The notes under the pieces are model-generated. The model had not been told where the DNA came from. It ran no database searches and worked only from the letters and a program-made list of their open reading frames with translations. From Achatina immaculata (lineage: Eukaryota > Mollusca > Gastropoda > Stylommatophora > Achatinidae), in NCBI GenBank assembly GCA_009760885.1, contig CM019701.1:11367963-11431962 (forward strand): a DNA stretch of 64,000 nt, in the 5' to 3' direction. A program made the position numbers and the translations under genes. Each line of letters begins with the position of its first letter. The first letter of the stretch is position 1. Below are positions 1-11,700 of this stretch, one piece after another.

Positions 1-1505
1 TTATATATATTTCAGCTGCCTTATTTGTTTTGTCAGTTGTCATCAATTTAGTTTTCTTCGCATTAAGATAGAGGTTTTGCTCTTCACTATTCTTACGGAC
101 TGACATAATTAGTTTTTCTATTCCTTTTTGTGTTGTGGACAGTAATACTGTGTCATCAGCATATCTAATCTCTGGTATTTTATAACCTCCAATTGTTATG
201 GAATCATAATATTCATTGGCTACGTCTTCTCTAACATTTCTCATTATATTTTGAGTATACAAGTTAAGTAAGTAAGGCGACAATATGCACCCCTGACTAA
301 CCCATTGCTTTATGTCAAACCAATTTATTGTTTCACCATTTATTCTTACTGCTGCCTTTTGGTCTAGATACAGAAATACTATTAATTGTGTTACATATGT
401 TTGAAATCTCTTTTTTTTTCATTATTTCCCAAAGTTTCTGCTATTGTGCACAATCAAATGCCTTTGAATAGTCTATAAAAGATAAATATAGATTCACATT
501 AAATTCTTACATCGACTATATGATCTCGTGATCCTCATACTTGTCTAAAACCGGATTGAACCATACTGACTTCTTTTATTTTCTTACGAAATCTATCTGT
601 TATGATTTTTAATAGATTTTACTGGCATGACTAATCAGGACAAACAGTTTTGTAGCTTGTGCTTAATTTCAAGTTACCCTATTTTGGCAGTGGTATGAAT
701 ATAGCTCTTTTTCATTCTTTTGGCCAAATACCTGAATGCCATATCTTTTTGCACAGTGCATGATAGATTGTTGCACATTCCTTTCCTCCCATAAGTTCAG
801 CTGTTATCTCATTACATGCTGGTGATATACTATTTTTCAAATTCTTTATTGCTCATAAAACTTCTTCTATTCTCCGTTCTGGCTCTTTCTCCTCCAATAA
901 TAATTCGCGCTGTTGATTTCTATTTTCACAGTCGGCTGTTTCATACATTCCTCTGCAATATTCCTTCCATCTTTATAAGATTTCCTCTGTCTCTGTCAAG
1001 GTATTCCTCATCTTGTCACAAATTAGATTTAGCTTGGGTGTGACATTTCTCGTCAATGTCTTCATTTCTTTAAACATTTCACTATCTCTTCCATACTTCT
1101 TATGTCCTTCTATTCTTTCACAACAGTATTGTTTTTTGTCTTTTCTTATGTTTCTTCGTACTTCTTTTGTTAAAGATTTATATTTCTCTTTGTTGTTGTT
1201 TGTCACTTTCCATTGCGTCTTCATGTCTCTACGTTGTTTTATCAGTTCTAGTGTATCTGCTGTAATCCATCCATTCTTTTGTGTTTTCATTACTGGAACC
1301 ATGTCTTTAGCTGTTGTTATTAAGATAGTTCTGGCCTGGTTCTGGTCAATTCATCTGGTGTCATCTCCTCCCGTACAGCCATCAGAATTTCGAAACGGTT
1401 CTTCACTTCTATACTATATTTTCTGATATTTTTGTAAGATCAAAGCGGAGTGGGTGAATACGTATAGGAACCATCTTTCTCTCTTTTGTGTGTTCTTTGG
1501 AGGGG
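1..1505 (-). mobile_element. LINE family A, RT-domain fragment (3' end off window)
   Basis: Read on the minus strand this is a decayed endonuclease/reverse-transcriptase LINE. It starts near 1500 with the linker after the endonuclease (IHPLRFDL motif, then KNGWITADTLELIKQRRD at about 1240-1290). The finger and palm domains follow, with the catalytic YADDT motif at 150-163. The window edge cuts it just after the KLMTTDKTNKA segment. Many stops and frameshifts break the frame; only the 109-codon linker stretch (973-1302) is still open. The endonuclease part is missing and is replaced by a 21-bp minisatellite. The same family recurs at 10857-11521, 26166-28557, 28623-29226 and 62094-62427. Clade placement (RTE/CR1-like) is inference. 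Confidence 0.85.
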
Positions 1506-1527
1506 CGGGCACTCTTTGCTAGGGCCG

Positions 1528-1821
1528 TGTTGTGTCGGTGTGCTGCCATGTCGTGTCGGTGTGCTGCCATGTCGTGTCGGTGTGCTGCCATGTCGTGTCG
1601 GTGTGCTGCCTTGTCGTGTCGGTGTGCTGCCATATCGTGTCGGTGTGCTGCCATGTCGTGTCGGTGTGCTGCCTTGACGTGTCGGTGTGCTGCCTTGTCG
1701 TGTCGGTGTGCTGCCTTGTCGTGTCGGTGTGCTGCCTTGTCGTGTCGGTGTGCTGCCTTGTCGTGTCGTTGTGCTGCCTTGTCGTGCCGGTGTGCTGCCT
1801 TGTCGTATCGGTGTGCTGCCT
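1528..1821. repeat. 21-bp minisatellite, about 14 copies
   Basis: Unit GTCGTGTCGGTGTGCTGCCAT with single-base variants. As 21 is a multiple of three, several frames stay open (AAHRHDK on the minus strand, cysteine-rich frames on the plus strand). These ORFs carry no sign of being genes. The array abuts the truncated 5' side of the LINE at 1-1505. Confidence 0.95.
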
Positions 1822-2145
1822 TAGCGCCCGTGGATACCAGGTTGTACATCATCTTGAAGCCGTGTTGCTGGATTTTTTATGCACAGAATTCCAGCCGTCA
1901 GCTTCACTTTTCTGGATTACTTAAACACTGTCTCCTGCCATGCTTCACTTCCAGTCTCGTTCAAAACCTCATGTTAGCAAACCAACTGGTACAGACATCA
2001 AGCAAGTCCTGAGTAATCTTGACATGAGGATTTTATTCATGGAAATGATGATGGTGCTGACGAGGATGACAATAATCTGACTGCCGGCAAGTTACCCCTG
2101 TAATGTGGCGAGTCCATTCATACAACAAAAGCCAAGTGCAGATAT
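1822..2145. other. unassigned spacer
   Basis: No exon, transposon or repeat was recognised between the 21-bp and 33-bp arrays. Confidence 0.5.
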
Positions 2146-2582
2146 AGCGTCCATATACTCCACGGAGACATCACACAAAGCGTCCATATACTCCACGGAG
2201 ACATCACACAAAGCGTCCATATACTCCACGGAGACATCACACAAAGCGTCCATATACTCCACGGAGACATCACACAAAGCGTCCATATACTCCACGGAGA
2301 CATCACACAAAGCGTCCATATACTCCACGGAGACATCACAAAAAGCGTCCATATACTCCACGGAAACATCACACAAAGCGTCCATATACTCCACGGAGAC
2401 ATCACAAAAAGCGTCCATATACTCCACGGAGACATCACATAAAGCGTCCATATACTCCACGGAGACATCACATAAAGCGTCCATATACTCCACGGAGACA
2501 TCACAAAAAGCGTCCATATACTCCACGGAGACATCACATAAAGCGTCCATATACTCCACGGAGACATCACACAAAGCGTCCA
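2146..2582. repeat. 33-bp minisatellite, about 13 copies
   Basis: Unit begins AGCGTCCATATACTCCACGG and ends in a GAGACATCACACAA-type segment. Copies differ by one or two bases (ACACAAA, ACAAAAA, ACATAAA variants). Open frames on both strands (KASIYSTETSH, DALCDVSVEYM) result from the unit length. Confidence 0.95.
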
Positions 2583-2639
2583 CACCGGTTCACATCCAGA
2601 CGAAGTCTAAATCACCCAGGCTTTCTCCCACAATTCTCA

Positions 2640-4770
2640 GTCACGGGATACCCAAACCACGTGACCTTCTCGTTTACAATATAGCCTCATAAGTCGAAAA
2701 TTCCCTTTCTGTAGACAAAAAAAAAAAAAATTATGTCCCATGCTGCTGCATGGGCATGATTCCCCAACTGCCTTTTTTATCTTTAACTTTAGGACCTTAT
2801 CTGCTGACAGGGTGACTAGTCCTAGACAAATCTCCAATGACATCACCAGCGCCTGCATCAGTAAGAACAGAGTGCGCTGTGCAATGTTTGTTGCAGCCAT
2901 TAATCCAACGGCTCCAAATGCTTTCCTGGCCTTGTGTAAGACATTGTCCACATGTTGTGCAAAGGAGGAGGATCAATCAAATGTGATCCCTAGATAACGT
3001 GTGGAATGTGTTCTCTTAATATCTTGGCCTTGACACTTCACAATCGGAATTCAGATCTTACAATTCTGTTATTTAATAATTTCCACAGGATGCTAGTTTT
3101 TTCAGGGTTTCTCACCGCATTGCTACCCTCACTCCAGCCTGGTATCTGATCCACCCTGTTCTGTACCCTTGTGACTAGTTCCTCATGCTCATATTTTAAT
3201 ATGTCATCAACGTAGGTCAGCATTCGACCAAAACAGCACAATGCCAGTAGAATATATATTGAGTAGTACAGGAGACAAGGGTAATTCCCGTAGCAATGAT
3301 TCTTGGCTCTGAGATGCATGATCTGTATCACAAGGAACTGATCACCTTAACAGAACTGAATCTATCCATCGAACTAATCTTGCGTTCATCCCAAACTCCA
3401 TCAGAAGAGTCAACATCGTTGTCTAATCCACTCTGTTGTTTGCATCTTCAAGATCAAGTGCCACAAGTACGGTTTCCAATTTTTTTTTCTGGAATCCCTC
3501 ATATACATCATGTGCCAGAATCGCTGCGTTGTATCTCTTCTTGGATGATAACTTCATAATGTATTCGGCAGTAGCCCGTTGGTCTCTAGAAAACCCAATA
3601 GTCTCTGGGGTATAATTCCGTCAGTTACTTTGACATATATGTTTTGTAAAGTTGTAACACGATAACCATTCAATTCTGCATTTTATTTACCTATTGTTGG
3701 AAAGGGAATCAAGTAATTGTGCACCCTCTCATCGGGTATCACGCCAGACTTCAAACTCTGGTTGTAATCTTCTATCATCTGCTACCCTGTCATCTGCTGT
3801 GCTACCGTGTCATCTGCTTTTCTAACTTGTCATCTGCTCTGCTACATTGCCATCTGCTGTACTACCTTATCATCTGCTGTACTACCTTGTCATCTGCTGT
3901 ACTACCTTGTCATCTGCTGCACTACCTTGTCGTCAGCTTCTTTGAGATGTCCATATCGGGAGCCATCAGGACTCTTGGGTTTTCCCGTATTTTTGTTCCT
4001 ACAAAGCTGAATAATTTGTTTCTCATCATTATACGCTCTTCAAGATTACACTGATTCATTTTTTGACGTAAAATGTCTCCCTTTCTGCTCATCAGATCTC
4101 AGTACATTACCTTCATCATCGCTTATGTTGGCATTCCATTGTTCTCCAGTCCTGTTGATCATCCTCCTCTGCACTTGTCAGAATTTGCGCAGACTTCCCA
4201 GCTGTTTATTTCTTTTATAAACTTATTTCATGTCCGTGGCTTTGACTCCATAGAAAGAGATTTGGATGCATTTGTTGCCTCCCACAACTTTGTCCAATTC
4301 TTACTATTCCCTGCTCTCCTTTTCCTCTTAAACCCCTTATGATGGGAATTTTCTTCTCCATCCCTGTTTATTTAACTCCTTATTTAGATGCTGCTTCAGC
4401 GTCGATCTCAGTGCGCGAACTCCGTTGCACTGGCGACAGTTCTGTAAATCCACGGCCACATTGTACTACAGGACTACGGTCACTCTGGCAGAGCCCTCAT
4501 CCAAGAGAAAAAGCACAACTAGGCGCCCGATGCCGCCCCACTCTTATCAGAGCGCCTCGACGTTAGCGCCTGCACTCCTTACACCCATTCATTCCCTCAG
4601 CACACCGAGAACACCTTGGACTTTATCTTTCAGAAACATTATTCCTAGTATAAACATCGCTATGGCTACGCCAAGCTCCCCTATGTCGGTAATAGGTATC
4701 TTACGACTACTCGCCACAATTATGTTTACGTTTCTATCAGTCTTGTAACCGTCTAGATGGAGCACAACTA
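2640..4770 (-). mobile_element. LINE family I, copy a (RT remnant)
   Basis: Minus-strand LINE remnant. Reading from the right there is a degenerate 5' part (4770-3700), an RT palm with YVDDIL (box at 3203-3214) followed by an EKTSILW segment, and the thumb/C-terminal segment with LFLLMQALVMS at 2637-2951. Many frameshifts. A second copy at 10600-14570 aligns along the whole length, so boundaries and missing parts can be judged by comparison. Copy a carries a 20-bp minisatellite at about 3776-3937 where copy b has single-copy sequence. Copy b shows that the family has an RNase H domain, which suggests the I/Nimb group. Confidence 0.8.
3776..3937. repeat. 20-bp minisatellite inside LINE I copy a
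   Basis: About 8 copies of a unit like CATCTGCTGTACTACCTTGT. The matching stretch in LINE I copy b (about 13668-13705) has essentially one unit, so the array grew within this copy. Confidence 0.9.
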
Positions 4771-4977
4771 CATGTTGCTAGAAGTGTCACAATGAGATGG
4801 GAGAGTGTCTTGGTCACCTCTGGTTGCTGTCACTCCAGATGCTGTCACTTTACATTTATTTTATACAGTTTTAAAAATATGTTATAAATTCTTTCATACT
4901 GAATGTTGCAGCGTGCACTGGTGGGCGTGCCGGCACAGCACACTAAGGGAACTCAACACTTGCATCATGAAAATTGG
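4771..4977. other. flank shared with the LINE I copy b locus
   Basis: The start (GCTAGAAGTGTCACAATGAG, then TCTGGTTGCTGTCAC) matches 14587-14640, next to the other LINE I copy. Either the LINE 5' end extends this far or the LINE plus flank was duplicated together. The rest is unassigned AT-rich DNA. Confidence 0.6.
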
Positions 4978-4979
4978 TT

Positions 4980-5487
4980 AGTTACACTCCGTTACATCTC
5001 CATTTCGTTAACACTCCGTTACATCTCCATTTCGTTAACACTCCACTAGCGTTACATCTTCATTTCGTTAACACTCCACTAGCGTTACATCTTCATTTCG
5101 TTAACACTCCACAAGCGTTACATCTCCATTTCTTTAGCACTCCACTAGCGTTACATCTCCATTTCTTTAGCACTCCACTAGCGTTACATCTCCATTACGT
5201 TAACACTCCGCTAGCGTTACATCTCCATTTCTTTAGCACTCCACTAGCGTTACATCTTCATTTCGTTAACACTCCACAAGCGTTACATCTCCATTTCTTT
5301 AGCACTCCACTAGCGTTACATCTCCATTACGTTAACACTCCGCTAGCGTTACATCTCCATTTCTTTAGCACTCCACAAGCGTTACATCTCCATTTCGTTA
5401 ACACTCCACTAGCGTTACATCTCCATTTCTTTAGCACTCCACTAGCGTTACATCTCCATTACGTTAACACTCCGCTAGCATTACAGT
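4980..5487. repeat. 33-bp (first units 27-bp) minisatellite, about 15 copies
   Basis: Unit GTTACATCTCCATTTCGTTA followed by ACACTCCACTAGC. The first two units lack the six bases CTAGC(G). Two main variants alternate (TTTCGTTAAC and TTTCTTTAGC) with ACGTTAAC, a simple higher-order pattern. The 171-codon frame through it is an artefact. Confidence 0.95.
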
Positions 5488-5560
5488 GATACGTTCTATG
5501 TAACTTGATTACTGAGGTCGACAAGCTCTGCAAATCAATACACGAACCTGACCAATACAG

Positions 5561-5690
5561 GATTAACAGCTCAACACTAGCACCACAGTTAAGACATTCA
5601 ACATGAATCAAAAGAGCACATGATTAACACCTCAACACTAGCACTACAGTTAAGACATTCAACATGAATCAAAAGAGCACAGGATTCAAC
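5561..5690. repeat. 61-bp tandem duplication
   Basis: Two near-identical 61-bp copies start at 5561 and 5622 (GATTAACASCTCAACACTAG...), followed by the first bases of a third at 5683. Confidence 0.85.
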
Positions 5691-5844
5691 ATTTACCAAA
5701 AATCAACAATGTTTAATGGTGAACCCCCATTTGTGAGTGAGTGTTGTAGGTGGAAGTGACTGCAAGCTAGTGAGACAATTACACTTGGAACAGAGACTGT
5801 CCGGACTATTAACATATCACCATGGAACCCTCACACAACATACA

Positions 5845-7403
5845 ACATCAAAATATTCTGCTTCACATTCTCAAAAACTCTAACATACCTTCTACACGAA
5901 TCCATACCACGACAAAAGGGACGAATCAACTTTCTAGACAGTAAACTTTCTATTGGCACAAACAGGCTTGTCACCTCTGTATGTTACAAGTCCACCGACA
6001 AACACACCTATTTGCTTTACACCTCCTCCAATCCTGAAGCCTGTAAGAACTCCATCCCATACTCTCAACTCCTCCGTCTTCGTCGCATATGTCAAGATAA
6101 TTTAGACTTTATAGATCAGTCCAACAAGTTATTAGAATTTTTCCGTCATCGCCACTACCCAGAATTTGTCCTTCGTGAAGCCTTCAACCGTATCCAACTA
6201 GTGAGCCGCAAAGAAGTATTCAGGAAAAAGCCTGTTACTCCATCGGACAGAGTTAAGTTAGTACTGCCTTTCCACCCGCATGGTCAGATGGTTAAGAAAA
6301 TTCTTTATCGTCATCTAATCCTGCTCGACCCCGACACTCGCGACATTTTCTCTGATCCACCCCTGTTGGCATACAAACGTGAGCCAAACCTTAAGGACAT
6401 TCTCATCCACAGCCACTTGAAGCGTAGCCTTAAGCAAATTGGCACCAGAAAATATAACCGCCCCCGCTACCTTACCTGCCCTGTAGTCTGGGAAACGAAA
6501 ACTATCACCTTTACCAAAACTATCCTCACTTTTCATGAGGGATTCATTTGCAAGTCCTATAATGTGATATATGTCATTGTATGCAAAAGATGCAGGTTAA
6601 CGTATATTGGTGAGACTGGCCTCAGATTAGGGGACTGCATGCAGAAACACTTGTACGATATCACCCAGCATGCTTCGAAATTAGTCCCAAATTATTTCAA
6701 TGGCCCCAACCACAGAGTTGATATTTTCTGGTAACAGACATCAAACAATGTCACGCAAATGACACAAGCCGCTTAGCGCTTGAGAACCGCTTCATTCAGG
6801 ATTGTGGGACGCTGGAACCACATGGGTTAAACTCGCTATTTAGCTACACATAACATTCTCCTCTTCAACAATTATAATCCCTCTCAACTAAGCTCCATTC
6901 TCTTCTCACTTATTACACATATTTCAGAATCTTCTCACAGCATCACATTACAACCCCTCTACCCTAACTATAATCATCTATTTCACCTTCTCCTGGCTAG
7001 GTTAACATTGTACCACTCTCTCTCCCCTCCACGGTTTCCCCATCCACCCACTTACCACACATCACAGGTCTGCATTTAAACAGTCTTTACGCCCTACCAT
7101 GCTCATTTCTGACACACAGCGTCGGACAAGCCACATCTTCTTACAGTTACAGCTAAGTGCTCTATTCATTATTAATTTTTTTAATGCATTCATATGAATC
7201 TATACTTTGTCTTCTTTCTCTCTTTTTTTTTTCGTCCTGTGTGTTTTTGTATGATTAAGGCTCACACCAAAACATCACAACTTTGTAATCGTTAAGTAAT
7301 AAAGCTGCACCTACTTTTTTTCCTAGTTTATACATTCTGATATCACAGCTTTACTGCAGTGCTTTGTGTATAGTTGTATACTTATACACTAATTATTGTG
7401 TGT
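5845..7403 (+). mobile_element. Penelope-like element, 5'-truncated
   Basis: The 3' half of a Penelope-like retroelement. It holds the end of the RT (INFLDSKL, then NSIPYSQLLRLRRIC), the linker and a C-terminal GIY-YIG endonuclease, then about 670 bp of 3' region with a motif GGCTCACACCAAAACATCAC near 7260. The 3' region recurs at 9155-9340 (-), 9341-9556 (+) and 19207-20247 (-), which defines the element's end near 7403. The 5' part, including the RT core, is missing. Confidence 0.88.
6012..6734 (+). pseudogene. Penelope-like RT thumb plus GIY-YIG endonuclease (partial)
   Basis: A 240-codon open stretch. The first 60 residues belong to the end of the RT (KNSIPYSQLLRLRRICQDN; RHRHYPEFVLREAF), residues 70-150 are a basic linker, and residues 187-204 carry IYVIVCKRC and TYIGETG, the GIY-YIG nuclease core with a CxxC pair. 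In Penelope-like elements this nuclease makes the target nick and the RT copies the RNA. The coding frame extends upstream to about 5850 without a start, so the listed start is only the first in-frame ATG. It stops soon after the nuclease core (VDIFW, stop), while sequence past the stop still resembles the family's C-terminus (SRLALENRFIQD), so the end may be a premature stop. Confidence 0.85.
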
Positions 7404-8149
7404 TACAATGCAAAATACTATTCTGTAAATATTTTGTGTGTGGAAATTGCAAGTGAAAAAAACATCATATACTGAAATATAAAACATGAAGCTGTTAGTA
7501 TTATATAATGGGGAATATTGAATTTTATTAAACTGTATGCCATCCACGATTGTTTTAATTATAAAATGTAGCAACATTTTTCTGATTTTTTTAAAATTAG
7601 AAACCTTTCTTTCTCAAATTAAGAGACAAAAACATGGAGAGCTTATGAGCGTGGATTATTTGTTGATAAGGTAACTGTAAACAAATTATTAATACACTGT
7701 TAGTCCATTTATCATCGTATTTTGAAACGCATTATTAAGCTGATGGACAATATTTAATATTTGCAGAACTGCATCATTTTCAATTTGTATTATTTAATTT
7801 TCTCAGATACCGTGAACAATTTTTGGAACAATGAATTTTTTTTCTTTTAATTACAAAATGTTCCTTCTGATCATGAGATAGGATAAACACAATTTTAAAA
7901 AATGTCTAAATTATGTAAGAAACAGGGCAAAGTGTTAAGAACAATTTACATTTCGGCAGATTTGAACTTCCGTTATTTTTGGACACTGATTCTGTTGACA
8001 AAATCATTTTTGAAAGATGACCTGACAAATTTAAAGGGGAAAGAAGTTTTCAAGATATTCATTTAGATTTTTATTGAAAAATTAAAAAAAAACTTATATC
8101 AGTGAAACTTAATTATGCACTTCATATTACTTTATAGTACTTTATATCT
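7404..8149. other. AT-rich spacer without recognised genes
   Basis: Very AT-rich, with homopolymer runs. No exon with splice sites and similarity to the remaining squalene synthase exons was found here. Confidence 0.5.
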
Positions 8150-8480
8150 AGTTGTCACATGAACCAATTTCAAATTCTGATGCATCATCTGTTACATGAA
8201 CTGAGATTCAAAGTTTGTTGTATAATCTGTCACATAAGCTAAAATGCAAATAGAGTTGTATCATCTGTCACATAAACTAGAATTCAAAGTCAGTTGTATC
8301 ACCTGTTATATAAATCAGGAATAAAAGTGGTTGTATCATTTGTCATTTAAACCATGATACAAGACTTTGTATTAAGTGTTCATGAACCAGAATTCAAAGA
8401 CTGTAGACTGTTGTAGTGCCTTTTATATGAACCAAGATTGAGATCTTGTTGTTACATAAATATTTATTCAATACCTTTTT
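8150..8480. repeat. degenerate ~40-bp repeats 3' of squalene synthase exon 3
   Basis: Diverged repeats of a TATCATCTGTCACATGAACC-like core, about 8 copies. The same kind of repeat lies at the matching place 3' of exon 3 in copy 2 (49795-49965), so the array predates the gene duplication. Confidence 0.7.
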
Positions 8481-8565
8481 ATCCTTCTCTGCCATATGAA
8501 CCATAAATCAACAATTTTTTAAAATCAACTTACAATTTAACAAGTTGACAAAAAAAAAACCTTAC

Positions 8566-8749
8566 AACTGGGAAACTTTCCAACACAATTCTGTGTTTAT
8601 CTTTGCTCTCCATGTACCTCCAGTCAGGATCCTTCAGATTTTTGTAGAAGTTTTTCAACATGGGCACCTTCACATTGTTGGGTATGGTCATATCATCTTC
8701 AACTGTGTCTAAAGCTCGTACAATCAGGTAGCAAATACAGACTGCATCT
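8566..8749 (-). CDS. FDFT1: squalene synthase copy 1, exon 3
   Basis: 184 bp. Acceptor CATTTTCAG ends at 8750; donor GTAAG begins at 8565. Encodes DAVCICYLIVRALDTVEDDM and on to YMESKDKHRIVLESFPV. The DTVEDD motif binds the Mg-diphosphate of the first farnesyl diphosphate in this family. The exon ends in phase 0. Confidence 0.92.
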
Positions 8750-11700
8750 CTGAAAATGAATCAAGGATTAAACAGTGTTAATTTATTTTGTTGTATAAAG
8801 GTGACAACATTTTTAATGTTAATCTTTTCTGTGACCAGATAAAACATGATTTATTTTTTAAGCACGGCTTCACAGCCTTCAAGAGATGATGGAAAATCGG
8901 AAGAATATGTATGTGCTTATTTTGTATTTAAATGAGAGTAGCATGTATGTGTATGAGGAGACGGTCATCACAGCAATGCTTTACCTAAGTTCTCCCTCCA
9001 GAGCTTGTGTGAATGCAGCAAAGCTACGGCTGGTCTTGTTCAGGAGATCATAACACTCCCTCAGACTTAGTGACATGTTGTTCTGTAAAGTTTTCAAACC
9101 AAATTTTAGATGTTCTCACCGTCAGTGTATCAGCCAGAGATTTATCACATACACAATGTTAAACTAGGAAAAAAAGTAGAAACAACTTTATTATTTAACA
9201 ACTACAAAGATGTGACGTTTCAGTGCGAGCATTCATCAAACAAAAACAAACAGGATAGATTCACATGAATTTTATGTTAACGAAGTAATAAAAAAATGAA
9301 AAAACAAATATGAAAAATTGTACATGACTTATCTTAGATCTTGTTCATATAATCTATACTTTGTCTTCTCTCTCTGATTCTTCATCCTGTTTGTTTTTGT
9401 TTGATAAAAGCTCGCACCAAAATGTCACAACTTTGTAGTCGTTAAACAATAAACCTGTTCCTACTTTTTTCCTACTTTATACATTTTGTTATCACAGCTT
9501 TACTGCAGGGTTTTGTGTATAGTTGTATACTTATATACTAATTATTGTGTGTTATCAAGCACACAGAGCCTGTAACAACAGAGCAGACTGGAGATACATT
9601 GCAGCCAACCTTCCGTAAGGAGACAGCAGAAGATGATGATGATGAGATGAAGGTGATTGCCTGTAACAAGTACACAGTAAGTCTTTATTGCACATTATGA
9701 TAAATGATAAAACCAGAATTAAATTTCAGATCTTTATTTTTTTCTGATTCTTGAAAGAGCAAAAATGTGTTAACTGCAGATGTTAATGTGATGATGATGG
9801 ACTACAAATATCATGTCAGATGTTAGATGTGGATTATGGTGGCTTGCTGAAAGACTCAGATCAGACCCAAGAAACATTATTATCAGCAATGCTCAGCCAA
9901 CAGGGATATAACACCAACCCTTGCATCAAGCTCTGAGAACCTGGATGAAGAAGTATAAGTTACTAGAAGTGTCACAGTGAGATAGAAGAGGTGATAGAGT
10001 AAACTACTTGTTACTAGAAGTGTCACAGTGAGATAGAAGAGGTGATAGAGTAAACTACTTGTTACTAGAAGTGTCACAGTGAGATAGAAGAGGTGATAGA
10101 GTAAACTACTTGTTACTAGAAGTGTCACAGTGAGATAGAAGAGGTGATAGAGTAAACTACTTGTTACTAGAAGTGTCACAGTGAGATAGAAGAGGTGATA
10201 GAGTAAACTACTTGTTACTAGAAGTGTCACAGTGAGATAGAAGAGGTGTTAGAGTAAACTACTTGTTACTAGAAGTGTCACAGTGAGATAGAAGAGGTGA
10301 TAGAGTAAACTACTTGTTACTAGAAGTGTCACAGTGAGATAGAAGAGGTGTTAGAGTAAACTACTTGTTACTAGAAGTGTCATAGTGAGATAGAAGAGGT
10401 AATAGAGTAAACTATTTGTTACTAGAAGTGTCATAGTGAGATAGAAGAGGTGATAGAGTAAATTACTTGTTACTAGAAGTGTCATAGTGAGATAGAAGAG
10501 GTGATAGAGTAAACTACTTGTTACTAGAAGTGTCACAGTGAGATAGAAGAGGTGATAGAGTAAGCTACTTGCTACTAAAAGAGTCACAATCAGATGGGAG
10601 AGATAAAGTACAAAGTTTTGCAGGTTCAAAATCAGACTCTGGTGTCATTGTATTCAGGACACCCCCATATATGTTCCACCCCATGCCGCAGCATTCATGT
10701 TTGCTAATAGTTCCCATCAAAAGTTGGTTTTCTGTCACACAGTTCGGGTTTTCTACCACCAACAATAATTTGCCCTAGATCCGGCCCTCGCTTCACATTC
10801 ACATTGCTCTTTCATTTTCGCTCTTCATTTTCCTTCATTCTTTCCAACACGGCTTTCATTCATTCATTCATTCCTTTGCATGTCCCTTGCGGAACTTTGC
10901 CTCCCAAACAGCACTCCTGTAGGCCTCTCGGTTGTGAGCAAGATGGCCTGCTGCTGCTGCATCCATTTCCAGATCATCAACGATGTCTTGCAGCCATCTT
11001 CGTTTCGGTCTTCCTCTTTTTCTTTTTCCCATTATGTATCCTTCCAATACGGTCTTCTCTAAATTATCATGACGTTTAATGTGGCCAAAATATTTAAGTT
11101 TTCTCTCTTTAATCCTCTTTACTAGCCAGCCTTCTTCAATATTAAGCTCTTGTAGTATAGATATATTTGTTCTTTTTTGTGTCCACGATATCTGGAGAAC
11201 TCTTCTATAGCATTTACATTCAAAGGCATTTATGTGCTTCTCAGCTGTTTTGTTAAGTGTCCAGGTCTCACAGGCATATGTTGCGATAGGAAAGATGCAT
11301 GCCCTTAAAAATCTTATTTTTGTGGTTCTGTCTGCTCCTCTCCACAGATTCTTTATTTGTTTTACTTTCTGAAGAGCAATAGATGTCCTCCGTTTAATTT
11401 CCCTCATTGTATCTCCATTATTAGTTAGTAGTGATCCAAGATATTCAAAACTCTCCACTTCTTCCAGTTTTTCCTCATTGATACATATTTCAGTTGCCTT
11501 GTTTGTTTTGTCAGTTGTCATCACGGCTTTAGCAATGTCAATTCTCCCTTTTCAGTTCTCAGCCTGCCTTTCATTTTAGCCTGTCCAGCAAGGCCTATCT
11601 GGCACTTCAATGTCATGTACTCCCGCATTTTTTTCCCCAATATTTTCCGACCAATACGGCCCAAGCTCAACTCAGCCTTGTAAAATGGGTACCAGAAAAA

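Noticed and set aside
1528..5487. Direct-repeat arrays as CRISPR
   Set aside because: Units are contiguous with no unique spacers, and the genome is eukaryotic.
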